A stretch of DNA of 20,754 bases from Bacillota bacterium (GTDB taxonomy: Bacteria; Bacillota; Clostridia; Oscillospirales; Ruminococcaceae), in assembly GCA_029550985.1 (NCBI GenBank), contig JAKPGH010000252.1, forward strand, positions 1-20,754. Direction: 5' to 3'. The position numbers and the translations under genes were made by a program. Every line of letters begins with the position of its first letter. Positions within the stretch are counted from its first letter, which is position 1. Positions 1 to 7,861 of the stretch are shown here, piece by piece. Below the pieces are notes generated by a model that was not told the DNA's origin, made no database searches, and was given only the letters and a program-made list of their open reading frames with translations.

Positions 1-534
1 CTGACTCTCCTGCGGGTGTTTATGATTCCTCTGTTCCTCCTCTGCGTCTTTTTTCGATTTTCCCACCACTATCTGTGGGCGCTTTTGATTTTCGGGCTTG
101 CTTCCGTCACCGACATGTTGGACGGAATCATTGCCCGCAAGCGGGGGCTTATCACCGACTTTGGCATCCTGATGGACCCGCTGGCGGACAAGCTCCTGGT
201 GATGGCCGCCATGATTTGCTTTATTCCGGCGGGCATCGTCCATTCGGTGGTGGTAATTCTCATTTTGTCCCGGGAGTTTTTGGTCACCTCCATCCGACTG
301 GTGGCGGCGGGCAAGGGCACCGTCATCGCCGCCGATAAGATGGGCAAGCTCAAAACCATCAGCCAGATGATCTGGATTTGCCTGGGCCTTCTCTATCTCG
401 GGCTGGAAGGCTGGGCGGCTGCTCCGATTCTGTGGAACGCCTATCAGTTTTTCACCGGCCTGGTGGTGGCCCTTACCATAGTTTCCGGCATCAACTACAC
501 CGTCAGGAACCGTTCCCTGTTTGCCGATGCATAA
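1..534 (+). CDS. pgsA: CDP-diacylglycerol--glycerol-3-phosphate 3-phosphatidyltransferase (5' truncated by window edge)
   Basis: This integral membrane enzyme transfers a phosphatidyl group from CDP-diacylglycerol to glycerol-3-phosphate, the committed step to phosphatidylglycerol. The reading frame is open from base 1 (LTLLRVFMIPLFLL), which matches the usual N-terminal start of PgsA a few residues after Met, so only about 5-10 residues should be missing; the ATG at 16 is internal. The CDP-alcohol phosphotransferase signature D-x2-DG-x2-AR-x8-G-x3-D-x3-D is complete, running from DMLDG (bases about 112-126) to DPLAD (about 175-189). Several hydrophobic segments follow, the last near the C-terminus (FFTGLVVALTIVSGI). 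The length of about 180 residues fits the family. No clear terminator follows; the next 355 bases hold the promoter and leader of cysE. Confidence 0.93.
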   Translation: MTLLRVFMIPLFLLCVFFRFSHHYLWALLIFGLASVTDMLDGIIARKRGLITDFGILMDPLADKLLVMAAMICFIPAGIVHSVVVILILSREFLVTSIRLVAAGKGTVIAADKMGKLKTISQMIWICLGLLYLGLEGWAAAPILWNAYQFFTGLVVALTIVSGINYTVRNRSLFADA

Positions 535-579
535 ACCCAAAACCAGGGAAATAAATTGGATAAAAGAGGCTGGGGCATC

Positions 580-608
580 TTGCGCCGGCCGGGCATATAC
601 TGTAAAAT
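580..608 (+). promoter_or_regulatory. Putative promoter of the cysE-cysS leader
   Basis: A TTGCGC -35 box (580-585) and a TAAAAT -10 box (603-608) are separated by 17 bases. Transcription would begin near 615, just at the 5' edge of the T-box leader. An alternative TATACT hexamer lies at 596-601 but has no -35 box at a proper distance. The match is moderate and rests mainly on position. Confidence 0.4.
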
Positions 609-611
609 AAA

Positions 612-850
612 AACCGGTTATCTGCGATGATCGGGGAAGAGTACCTGCACCTTCCAATTCCAGCAACAGAGATTGCCGTCACCGGCTGAAAGCGGCATAC
701 GGAAACGGAACGCAGGGAAGTGCGCCCCGGGAGCTGGCGTTAATCGCGCCCGCCTGGTCCCCGTTACAGGACCGCCGAGGGATAAATCAGAGTGGAACCG
801 CGGAAAACTCCGCCTCTGTTGTGCTGCAAGCAGCACTGCGGGGGTATTTT
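612..850 (+). promoter_or_regulatory. T-box riboswitch, predicted tRNA-Cys specificity
   Basis: This leader RNA senses uncharged tRNA and controls the downstream operon by antitermination. Stem I signatures are visible in order: GATGA then GGGAAGAGTA (about 626-644), a distal CAGAGA / GCTGAAAG region (about 667-692), then GGAAG-TGC-G followed by GGGAGCTGG (about 716-737). The likely specifier codon is TGC at 721-723 (Cys), followed by a purine as is usual. The T-box bulge is TGGAACC (793-799), flanked by helix CAGAG/CTCTG (788-792 with 814-818) and GCGG/CCGC (800-803 with 810-813), which together form a textbook antiterminator. The TGGA bulge pairs with a UCCA acceptor end, that is discriminator U73, as expected for bacterial tRNA-Cys. 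The genes controlled make cysteine and charge tRNA-Cys, which agrees. This leader fills most of the 355-base gap between pgsA and cysE. Confidence 0.9.
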
Positions 851-852
851 TA
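808..852 (+). terminator. T-box intrinsic terminator
   Basis: A hairpin with inner stem GTGCTG/CAGCAC (821-826 with 831-836) and outer stem CTCCGC/GCGGGG (808-813 with 838-843, one G-U pair) is followed by TATTTTTATT. The CCGC at 810-813 is shared with the antiterminator helix, so the two structures exclude each other. Confidence 0.8.
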
Positions 853-889
853 TTACTCTCGCAGACATCTTACAGTGGGAGTGATTGTT

Positions 890-1585
890 GTGTTTGAAGG
901 ACTAAAAGCGGATATTCGAGCCATTCGGGAACGGGACCCGGCAGCCAGAAGCAATCTGGAAGTCCTGTTGCTTTACCCAGGCCTTCATGCTCTGATGCTT
1001 CATCGCCCCGCCCACTGGCTTTACAAGAAGGGCCTTCACTTTCCCGCCCGGGCCATCAGCCAGTTCTCCCGCTTTTTGACGGGCATTGAAATTCACCCGG
1101 GTGCCAAAATCGGCCGGGGAATTCTCATCGACCACGGCGCGGGCGTGGTGATTGGCGAAACCGCCGAGGTGGGAGACGGCTGCACCCTGTATCAGGGGGT
1201 GACCTTGGGCGGCACCGGAAAGGACACCGGAAAACGCCACCCCACTTTGGGGAAAAACGTGCTGGTGGGCAGCGGAGCCAAGATTTTGGGGCCGTTTAAA
1301 ATTGGGGACGGCGCCAAAATCGCATCCAACGCCGTGGTGCTGCAACCTCTGCCGGAAGGCGCCACCGCAGTGGGCGTGCCCGCCCGCGTGGTCCGGCTCA
1401 AGGGAAAGAAGGTGGAGCAGCCCTTAGACCATGTCCATATTCCCGACCCCGTCGCCCAGGAGCTGTGCAAGCTGCAGGTGGAACTGCGCCGCCTGCGGGA
1501 ACGTATGGATCAACTGGAACAGGATATGCTAAAACAGGACGTTCAGGACGTAAAAGAAAAGGAGAACAACGATGAAACTATATAA
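890..1585 (+). CDS. cysE: Serine O-acetyltransferase
   Basis: This cytoplasmic enzyme acetylates L-serine with acetyl-CoA to O-acetylserine, the precursor of cysteine. The protein has 231 residues. The helical N-terminal region contains ADIRAIRERDPAARS (residues 7-21), typical of the clostridial CysE family, and a left-handed beta-helix of hexapeptide repeats spans about residues 65-175, with DHGAGVVIGETAEVG (81-95), GGTGKDTGKRHPTLG (about 107-121) and VGVPARVV near the end of the fold. The C-terminal 50 residues are charged and look coiled-coil forming. I chose the GTG at 890 because GGGAG (877-881) lies 8 bases upstream and the protein then begins like its homologues. An in-frame ATG at 821 sits inside the T-box terminator and is not a credible start. 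GTG 881 is a weaker alternative. The gene overlaps cysS by 14 nt, so the two are co-transcribed under the T-box. Confidence 0.93.
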   Translation: MFEGLKADIRAIRERDPAARSNLEVLLLYPGLHALMLHRPAHWLYKKGLHFPARAISQFSRFLTGIEIHPGAKIGRGILIDHGAGVVIGETAEVGDGCTLYQGVTLGGTGKDTGKRHPTLGKNVLVGSGAKILGPFKIGDGAKIASNAVVLQPLPEGATAVGVPARVVRLKGKKVEQPLDHVHIPDPVAQELCKLQVELRRLRERMDQLEQDMLKQDVQDVKEKENNDETI

Positions 1586-2966
1586 CACGCTCACTCGCCA
1601 GAAAGAAACCTTCGTGCCTCTGGAAGAGGGTCGGGTGAAGATTTACGCCTGCGGACCCACCGTATACAATTACATTCATATCGGCAACGGCCGCCCTATC
1701 TGCATCTTCGACGTGCTCCGCCGCTATCTGGAGTACAAAGGGTACGCGGTCACCTTTGTGCAGAACTTCACCGATGTGGACGACAAAATCATCAAAAAGG
1801 CCAACGAGGAAGGGGTTTCCGCTGAGGAAATCGCCAACCGCTACATCGAGGAGTACAAAATCGACGCCAAGGGCCTTGGGGTGCGGGAGGCCACCATCCA
1901 TCCCAAAGCCACCGAGACCATGCCGGAGATTATTGCCCTGGTCAGGGAGCTGGAGGAAAAGGGTTTTGCCTACGCGGTGGACGGAAACGTCTACTTCCGC
2001 TCCCGGAAGTTTCAGGATTACGGCAAGCTGAGCCATCAGCCCCTGGAGGAGCTGGAGGCCGGAGCCCGCATCGACGTGACTGAGGAAAAGGAAGACCCCC
2101 TCGACTTTGCCCTGTGGAAGGCCGCAAAACCCGGCGAGCCCTCCTGGGATTCCCCTTGGGGCAAGGGAAGGCCCGGCTGGCACATTGAGTGCTCCGCCAT
2201 GGTCCGCAAGCATCTGGGCAACTCCATCGACATCCACTGCGGCGGCCAGGATTTGATATTCCCCCACCACGAAAACGAAATCGCCCAAAGCGAATGCTGC
2301 ACCGGGGAACCCTATGTGCGGTATTGGCTCCACAACGGCTACATCAACGTGGACAACCGGAAAATGTCCAAGTCGGCGGGCAACTTCTTCACCATTCGGG
2401 ACGTGGCGGAAAAGTTCGGCTACGAGCCCATCAAGTTCCTGTACCTGCAGGCCCACTACCGCAGCCCCATCAACTACAGCTTTGAAATTCTGGAACAGTG
2501 CAAATCGGCGCTGGACCGGCTTTACAGCTGCCGCGACAATTTGGACTTTGCGCTGGAAAACCACGGGGAGCCCGACGGCAGCGAGCAGGAGTTTTACGAC
2601 CTGTTGGAGAAGCGCAGAAGACAGTTCGTGGAAGCCATGGACGACGACCTCAACACGGCCGACGGCCTTGCCGCCCTCTTTGACCTAGCCCGGGACTGCA
2701 ACATCTACTTTACCACCGCCCGCGCTCAGGGTACGGTGGAGGCAGCCATCGCCCTGTTTGACGAAATCTGCTCGGTGTTGGGCATCCTGTACAACCGCAA
2801 GGCTCCCGAGTCTTTGGACGCGGAAATCGAAGCCTTGATTGAAGAGCGCCAACAGGCCCGCAAGGCCAAAAACTTTGCCCGGGCCGACGAAATTCGGGAT
2901 ATGCTGGCAGCTCGCGGCATTCGCCTGGAGGATACCCCGCAAGGCGTCAAGTGGCATCGGGAGTAA
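1572..2966 (+). CDS. cysS: Cysteine--tRNA ligase
   Basis: This class I aminoacyl-tRNA synthetase charges tRNA-Cys with cysteine using ATP. The protein has 464 residues, the normal length. The HIGH-type motif is HIGN at residues 36-39 and the KMSKS loop is exact at 264-268. The active-site zinc ligands are all present: C27 (in YACGPTVYN), C207 (HIECSAM), H232 and E236 (PHHENEIAQSE). The C-terminal part carries the helical DALR-type anticodon domain. The ATG has a strong ribosome site AAAAGGAG (1557-1564) at 7 bases and lies inside the end of cysE, so translation is probably coupled. It is regulated by the upstream T-box, which responds to the very tRNA this enzyme charges. Confidence 0.97.
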   Translation: MKLYNTLTRQKETFVPLEEGRVKIYACGPTVYNYIHIGNGRPICIFDVLRRYLEYKGYAVTFVQNFTDVDDKIIKKANEEGVSAEEIANRYIEEYKIDAKGLGVREATIHPKATETMPEIIALVRELEEKGFAYAVDGNVYFRSRKFQDYGKLSHQPLEELEAGARIDVTEEKEDPLDFALWKAAKPGEPSWDSPWGKGRPGWHIECSAMVRKHLGNSIDIHCGGQDLIFPHHENEIAQSECCTGEPYVRYWLHNGYINVDNRKMSKSAGNFFTIRDVAEKFGYEPIKFLYLQAHYRSPINYSFEILEQCKSALDRLYSCRDNLDFALENHGEPDGSEQEFYDLLEKRRRQFVEAMDDDLNTADGLAALFDLARDCNIYFTTARAQGTVEAAIALFDEICSVLGILYNRKAPESLDAEIEALIEERQQARKAKNFARADEIRDMLAARGIRLEDTPQGVKWHRE

Positions 2967-3003
2967 CCTCTGCCGAAACAAAAGAATAAGCGCCGTAAAT
3001 TGC

Positions 3004-3040
3004 GGCCGCCGCAGGATTTTTCCTGCGGCGGCCTTGGCTT
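3004..3040 (+). terminator. Hairpin terminator after cysS
   Basis: A perfect 13-bp inverted repeat GGCCGCCGCAGGA / TCCTGCGGCGGCC (3004-3016 with 3021-3033) has a TTTT loop and is followed by TTGGCTTT, an imperfect U tract. It separates the cysteine operon from the glycosylation operon. Confidence 0.7.
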
Positions 3041-3082
3041 TGCCCCAAAAAGTTATCTAACACATAGTTCCTGCGGCAGACA

Positions 3083-3088
3083 TATACT
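3083..3088 (+). promoter_or_regulatory. Weak candidate -10 box for the glycosyltransferase operon
   Basis: TATACT at 3083-3088 is the best -10 hexamer between the cysS terminator and the first glycosyltransferase gene. I see no good -35 box 16-18 bases upstream, so this is a position-based guess. Some promoter must lie in 3034-3150 if the preceding terminator works. Confidence 0.25.
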
Positions 3089-3162
3089 GCAACAGCACCT
3101 TTCCGGCTCTATCCCGTGCTGGAAAGCCAAACCGCATTTTCTGGAAGGGAGCTGTGCTTTCT

Positions 3163-4275
3163 TTGAGTCGATATAAAATCTGCGTGTATGCCATCTGCAA
3201 AAACGAGGAGAAGTTTGTGGACCGATGGATGGACGCCGTATCGGAAGCGGATCTGGTGGTGGTGACCGACACCGGCTCCACCGACGGCACCGTGGAAAAG
3301 CTGCGCAAGCGGGGAGCCATCGTTTACCAGGAGCGCATAGAGCCCTGGCGGTTCGACGTTGCCCGGAACATCGCCATGGACCATATTCCCGAGGATGTGG
3401 ACATCTGCGTTTCCAACGATTTGGACGAAGTGTTTGAGCCGGGATGGCGCAAAAAGCTGGAGGAGGCATGGTCCCCCGAGTACACCAGAGCGCGATACTT
3501 ATTTACCTGGAGTTACAACCCCGACGGCACGCCCAACAAGCAATTTCCCATGGAGAAAATTCACCGTCGGCACCATTTCCGCTGGGTGCACCCGGTCCAC
3601 GAGATGCTGGAGTACACCGGGCCGGATGAGGACAAAACCGTGTGGGTGCCGGGTTTGGTGCTGAACCACTACCCCGACCGGACCAAATCCCGAGGCCAGT
3701 ATCTGCCCCTGTTGGAGCTGTCGGTGGAGGAAAATCCCCAAAACGACCGGGCCATGTTCTGGTTGGGGCGGGAGTACTTCTACAACCAAATGTACGAAAA
3801 GGCCATCCAAACCCTCAAAAAGCACCTGGCCATGCCCTCGGCTGTCTGGAACGAGGAGCGCAGCGCCTCCGCACAGTTCATTGCCCAAAGTTATGAGGCC
3901 CTGGGCAACAAGAAGGAAGCCAAAGCCTGGCTGTTTCGGGCCCTGGCGGAATGCTCCAACGTGCGGGAGCCCTATTTGAGTCTGGTAAAGTGGGGTTATC
4001 GGGAAAAAGACTGGAACTTGGTCTACGCCATGGTGGAAAAGGGACTGAGCATCACCCAAAAGACCGGAAGCTACCTGATGCAGCCCGAATGCTGGGGGGA
4101 GGCCTTCTATCTCTACGGCTCCATCGCCGCCTATTGGCTGGGGCTGTATCAAAAGTCCAAGGAGTACGCCTTAAAGGCCCTTGCCCTCAACCCCGGCAAA
4201 GAGCTGTTGCAGTCCAACCTTAAAATCATTCAGGCGAAGTTGGATGAGCAGGTGGAAAAGGAGGTTTCGGTATGA
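3163..4275 (+). CDS. GT2-family glycosyltransferase with C-terminal TPR-like repeats (first of a tandem pair)
   Basis: This is probably a cytoplasmic nucleotide-sugar-dependent glycosyltransferase. The 370-residue protein starts with a GT-A fold domain: KICVYAICKNEEKFVDRW (5-22), VVVTDTGSTDGT (32-43), and the metal-binding DxD-type segment NDLDE (85-89). The HPVHE motif and GLVLNHYPDRTKSRG follow at about 140-180. From about residue 190 the sequence is helical with TPR-like repeats (for example FWLGREYFYNQMYEKAIQTLKKHL). The GT2-plus-TPR layout resembles SunS-type protein S-glycosyltransferases and flagellin-associated transferases; acceptor and sugar cannot be read from sequence. I place the start at TTG 3163, giving MSRYKICVYA, parallel to MSKYKICVYA of the next gene, with GGAAGGGAG upstream. 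GTG 3154, three codons earlier, is the alternative. The last codons overlap the next gene by 4 nt. Confidence 0.85.
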   Translation: MSRYKICVYAICKNEEKFVDRWMDAVSEADLVVVTDTGSTDGTVEKLRKRGAIVYQERIEPWRFDVARNIAMDHIPEDVDICVSNDLDEVFEPGWRKKLEEAWSPEYTRARYLFTWSYNPDGTPNKQFPMEKIHRRHHFRWVHPVHEMLEYTGPDEDKTVWVPGLVLNHYPDRTKSRGQYLPLLELSVEENPQNDRAMFWLGREYFYNQMYEKAIQTLKKHLAMPSAVWNEERSASAQFIAQSYEALGNKKEAKAWLFRALAECSNVREPYLSLVKWGYREKDWNLVYAMVEKGLSITQKTGSYLMQPECWGEAFYLYGSIAAYWLGLYQKSKEYALKALALNPGKELLQSNLKIIQAKLDEQVEKEVSV

Positions 4276-5402
4276 GCAAATATAAAATTTGCGTCTACGC
4301 CATCTGCAAAAACGAAGCCAAGTTTGTGGACCGGTGGATGGACTCCATGCAGGAAGCGGATTTGGTGGTGGTGACCGACACCGGCTCCACCGACGACACG
4401 GTGGAAAAGCTCCGGGCCCGGGGCGCAATCGTCTATGTGGAGGAAATCAAGCCCTGGCGGTTTGACGTGGCCCGGAATGTTTCCCTGGACCACGTGCCGG
4501 AGGATGTGGACATCTGCGTCTGCACCGACCTGGACGAAATATTGGAGCCCGGTTGGCGCGAGAAACTGGAACGAGCGTGGGAAAACCACAAGCCGATACA
4601 CCCAGGGCCCATCGCCAAAACGGGCCGCTATATCTACAACTGGAGCCTGAAACCCGACGGCAGCCCGGACGTGCAGTTTTACTATTTCAAAATCCACCAG
4701 CGGTATGGGTTCCGCTGGAAATGCCCGGTTCACGAGTATTTGGCCTACGAAGGGAAACTGCCTCTGGAAACCGTCTACATTGACGGCCTGGTGCTCAACC
4801 ATTACCCGGACCCCGACAAATCCCGCGGGTCCTATCTGCCGCTGCTGGAGTTTGCGGTGGCGGAATCCCCCCAGAACGACCGGATGCACTATTACCTGGG
4901 CCGGGAGTACATGTACAAAGGCCAGTGGCAAAAGTGCATCGACACCCTGAAAAAATACCTCAATTTGCCCACCGCCAACTGGAACGAGGAGCGGTGCGCC
5001 GCCATGCGCTGGATTGCCAAATCCTACAAGCAGCTGGGGCAGATAGCGGAAGCCTATCAATGGTATTACAAAGCCATTGCGGAAGCCCCCCACATGCGGG
5101 AGCCTTACGTGGAGTTCGCCACCCTGTGCTATGAGCAGCAGGATTGGCCCATGTGTCTTTATCTGGCGGAAGAAGCGCTGAAAATTAAGGAGCGCTCCAA
5201 AACCTTTGTCAACATGGGGCGCGCCTGGGACCACACCCCCCATGACCTGTGCGCCATCGCCGCCTACCGGCTGCATCTGTACGAAAAATCGCTGGAGCAC
5301 GCCAAAGCGGCCGTGGCCATCACCCCCGGCGACCCGCGGCTTCAAAACAACCTGAAAATCATCGAAGCCGCTCTGGCAAAGCCAAAAAAGCAAAACGGTT
5401 AG
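4272..5402 (+). CDS. GT2-family glycosyltransferase with C-terminal TPR-like repeats (second of a tandem pair)
   Basis: This is a 376-residue paralogue of the preceding protein. The first 89 residues match at 73 positions (about 82 percent by my count), including CKNEAKFVDRW, VVVTDTGSTDDT and TDLDE (85-89, the likely DxD). The middle HEYLAYEG and GLVLNHYPDPDKSRG segments are also shared. From about residue 190 helical TPR-like repeats follow (YYLGREYMYKGQWQKCIDTLKKYL, then LGQIAEAYQWYYKAI), clearly more diverged than the catalytic part. It lacks a signal peptide and membrane segments, so it should act in the cytoplasm. The ATG overlaps the previous stop (ATGA) and has AAGGAGG at 7 bases. Likely role: adding a sugar, perhaps the one made by the downstream genes, to a protein or glycan acceptor. 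That assignment is inference from context. Confidence 0.87.
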   Translation: MSKYKICVYAICKNEAKFVDRWMDSMQEADLVVVTDTGSTDDTVEKLRARGAIVYVEEIKPWRFDVARNVSLDHVPEDVDICVCTDLDEILEPGWREKLERAWENHKPIHPGPIAKTGRYIYNWSLKPDGSPDVQFYYFKIHQRYGFRWKCPVHEYLAYEGKLPLETVYIDGLVLNHYPDPDKSRGSYLPLLEFAVAESPQNDRMHYYLGREYMYKGQWQKCIDTLKKYLNLPTANWNEERCAAMRWIAKSYKQLGQIAEAYQWYYKAIAEAPHMREPYVEFATLCYEQQDWPMCLYLAEEALKIKERSKTFVNMGRAWDHTPHDLCAIAAYRLHLYEKSLEHAKAAVAITPGDPRLQNNLKIIEAALAKPKKQNG

Positions 5403-5429
5403 CTCGTCACGCCGTAGCAGGAGGCTTAT

Positions 5430-7055
5430 ATGCTGAAAGAGGAAAAAACAGTCTTAGAAATGCTGGAACAAATCCAGAAGCTCCAGGAGACAGCCAAAGA
5501 GCTTTTCCGGTGCCAATCCGCTTCCGGCCGGCAGTGGGATGAGCTGGTGGCGTCCCTCCAAACCATGCTTGCGAAACTACAGCCGGTTTTACAAAGCTTT
5601 GCCGCCGAAGAGCCGGCGCTGATGGCTCATCTTATGTGCCAGAACGTGTCCGCTTCTCTTGAAACTGTCCGGCGGCTGAAAGAACAGAATTCTCCCCGTC
5701 TGCCGGACAAAATTCAATACGAACTCATTCCCCTCATCGAGGAGCTGTACGTGGACCTTTTGTTCTGGGGCACCTGCTATCCTTCCCGGGAAAAAATGCA
5801 GGACTATTACTCCGGGCAAATGAAGGAGCTTTGCCCTTTGCCCCAGGAAAAGGGCCCCTACCGTTACGAGGTTTCGGTCATCGTGGTGGCCTACAACAAG
5901 CTGGAATACACCAAAAAGTGCATCCAGCACATTCAGCAGTATTTTCCCGCCGACATCAGCCACGAGCTGATTTTGGTTAACAACGGCTCCATCGACGGCA
6001 CCAAAGAGTATTTTGAATCCCTAAACCCCACCAAGCAGATTGACATTGCCCACAACACCAAGAGCTTTTCGGTGGTGGGCAGGGTGGTGGAGGGCAAGTA
6101 CATCCTTTTCATTTCCAACGACGTGCTCATCACCCCCGGCACCGTATCCAATCTGCTTTACTGCATTCAATCCGACCCCAAAATCGGCTGCGTGGTTCCC
6201 ACCTGCCCCAATGTCTCCTGCTATCAGCACATTCCGGCAAAATACGGAAACGCTCAGGAGCTGATTGCCTTTGCCCGGCAAAACAATCAGCCGGACCCCT
6301 TCCGCTGGGAAGAGCGGCCCAAGGTGGTGACCCCCATACTGCTCACCCGCAGCGACGCCGAATACTTTTATGCCTTTGCCGGCTACCGCTACCCCTTCTT
6401 TGCCCAGCGATTCCTGGCTTTCTCTGACGATTTGCTGTCCATGCTGGTGCGCCGCAACGGGCAAAAGAACATTTTGGCAAAGGATTCTTATGTCTTTCAC
6501 TTTGGCAGTATCACCATTCAGGAAAACGTCAACCAAAAGCTCCACGCCGAGGGGCGTCAAGCTTTTTTCAACGCCTTTGGAATCGACCCTTGGGGCAAAG
6601 GCTTCTGCTTTGAGCCCGCTTTGATGGAGGCGCTGCCCTTAAACGAAACCGGGCCGGTGAATGTGTTGGGGGTCAACTGCGGCATGGGCAGCAACCCTCT
6701 CAAAATCAGGGACCTGCTCAAGGAAAAGGCTCGCAACCTTCAGGTCACTGTTTACAACATCACCCACGAACAGCAGTTCTGGCCGGATTTGGAACAGTTG
6801 GCCGACCAGGCGGTTTTTCTCACCGACTGGACCCAGTTTGCCGCGGCATTTTCGCCGGTGAAATTTCGGTATATTCTGGTGGACCGGTCCATGATGGAGC
6901 CGGAAAGCTTCAAGACCATGCTTTCCCAGTTGTATGAGCGGTTGGAGGCAGGGGGAACTCTTGCCGCCGTCCTGCCGGAAGGCATGTCGCCCGCCCAGCT
7001 TTCCTTTGCTTCCACCTTCACCCAGGCGGGAGCATGGACTCTGTGGCGCCGATGA
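5430..7055 (+). CDS. Three-part GT2 glycosyltransferase: helical N-terminus, GT-A domain, methyltransferase-like C-terminus
   Basis: The 541-residue protein has three regions. Residues 1-140 are helical and coiled-coil-like, without a recognised family. Residues about 146-370 form a GT2 domain: VSVIVVAYNKLEYTKKCI (148-165), ELILVNNGSIDGTKEYF (179-195), then YILFISNDVLITPG (224-237), where SND sits at the DxD position. Residues about 408-541 look like a Rossmann fold related to SAM-dependent methyltransferases: VNVLGVNCGMGSNPL in the place of motif I, YILVDRS (481-487) and LEAGGTLAAVLPEG (505-518). Motif I lacks the usual GxGxG spacing, so methyl transfer is uncertain. The ATG has AGGAGG five bases upstream, 27 bases after the previous gene and 23 before rfbF, which places it in the same operon. 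Confidence 0.8.
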   Translation: MLKEEKTVLEMLEQIQKLQETAKELFRCQSASGRQWDELVASLQTMLAKLQPVLQSFAAEEPALMAHLMCQNVSASLETVRRLKEQNSPRLPDKIQYELIPLIEELYVDLLFWGTCYPSREKMQDYYSGQMKELCPLPQEKGPYRYEVSVIVVAYNKLEYTKKCIQHIQQYFPADISHELILVNNGSIDGTKEYFESLNPTKQIDIAHNTKSFSVVGRVVEGKYILFISNDVLITPGTVSNLLYCIQSDPKIGCVVPTCPNVSCYQHIPAKYGNAQELIAFARQNNQPDPFRWEERPKVVTPILLTRSDAEYFYAFAGYRYPFFAQRFLAFSDDLLSMLVRRNGQKNILAKDSYVFHFGSITIQENVNQKLHAEGRQAFFNAFGIDPWGKGFCFEPALMEALPLNETGPVNVLGVNCGMGSNPLKIRDLLKEKARNLQVTVYNITHEQQFWPDLEQLADQAVFLTDWTQFAAAFSPVKFRYILVDRSMMEPESFKTMLSQLYERLEAGGTLAAVLPEGMSPAQLSFASTFTQAGAWTLWRR

Positions 7056-7078
7056 CCGCCGATAAAAGGAGAATACCC

Positions 7079-7861
7079 ATGAAAACCGTGATTTTGGCCG
7101 GAGGCTTTGGTACCCGGATTTCGGAGGAATCCCATCTGAAGCCCAAACCCATGATAGAAATAGGGGGGCAGCCCATTCTCTGGCATATTATGAAGCTGTA
7201 CTCCCATTACGGATACAACGATTTTATCATCTGCGCCGGATACAAGTCCCACGTCATCAAGCAGTATTTTTTCGACTATTACCTTTACAGTTCCGACGTG
7301 ACCTTCGACTTTACCGAGGAAAACCGCATGACGGTCCACAAAAACGTGGCGGAGCCCTGGAAAGTGACGGTGGTGGACACAGGGCTTAACACCATGACCG
7401 GGGGACGCCTCAAGCGGATTCAGCAGTATGTGGGCGACGAGCCCTTCCTCCTTACCTATGGCGACGGAGTCAGCGACGTCAACATCAGGGAGCTGGTTGC
7501 CTTCCACCAAAGCCACGGCAAGGTGGCCACACTCACCGCCATTCAGCCCGGCAGCCGGTTCGGGGTGCTGGATATTAATGCCCAGCAGCAGGTGCGGAAG
7601 TTTTCCGAAAAGCGGCAGGAGGACGGCGGCTGGGTCAACGGCGGGTTTATGGTGCTGGAGCCGCAGATATTTGATTATCTGGAAGGAGACCACACCGTTC
7701 TGGAGCGGGAGCCTCTGGAAAAGCTGGCCAAAGAAGGCAACCTCAAGGCGTATCTCCACCACGGTTTCTGGCAGTGCATGGACACCCTGCGGGACAAAAA
7801 TCGCCTGGAGGAGCTTTGGGAGAGGGGAAATCCCCCGTGGAGGGTGTGGGAGCGGGAATGA
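7079..7861 (+). CDS. rfbF: Glucose-1-phosphate cytidylyltransferase
   Basis: The enzyme joins CTP and alpha-D-glucose-1-phosphate to CDP-D-glucose and pyrophosphate, the first step to CDP-3,6-dideoxyhexoses. The protein has 260 residues, the usual size. It shows the nucleotidyltransferase signature LAGGFGTRISEES (6-18), KPKPMIEIGG (21-30), the family-typical CAGYKSHVIKQYF (52-64), and the metal-binding TYGDGVSDV (126-134). WVNGGFMVLEP and GFWQCMDTLRDK near the end are also typical of the glucose-1-phosphate cytidylyltransferase family rather than the uridylyl or thymidylyl relatives. The start at 7079 is supported by AAAAGGAG at 7 bases; an in-frame ATG at 7034 lies inside the previous gene and adds residues without family similarity. 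The stop overlaps the start of rfbG by 4 nt. Confidence 0.95.
   Translation: MKTVILAGGFGTRISEESHLKPKPMIEIGGQPILWHIMKLYSHYGYNDFIICAGYKSHVIKQYFFDYYLYSSDVTFDFTEENRMTVHKNVAEPWKVTVVDTGLNTMTGGRLKRIQQYVGDEPFLLTYGDGVSDVNIRELVAFHQSHGKVATLTAIQPGSRFGVLDINAQQQVRKFSEKRQEDGGWVNGGFMVLEPQIFDYLEGDHTVLEREPLEKLAKEGNLKAYLHHGFWQCMDTLRDKNRLEELWERGNPPWRVWERE

Noticed and set aside
821..889. ATG at 821 as the start of cysE
   Set aside because: It lies within the T-box terminator stem and adds residues unlike any CysE; GTG 890 has a properly spaced ribosome site and gives the family N-terminus.
4230..5393. A 387-codon open frame on the minus strand opposite the second glycosyltransferase
   Set aside because: The + strand frame has clear GT2 and TPR motifs and overlaps its neighbours as operon genes do; the antisense frame is a codon-bias shadow.
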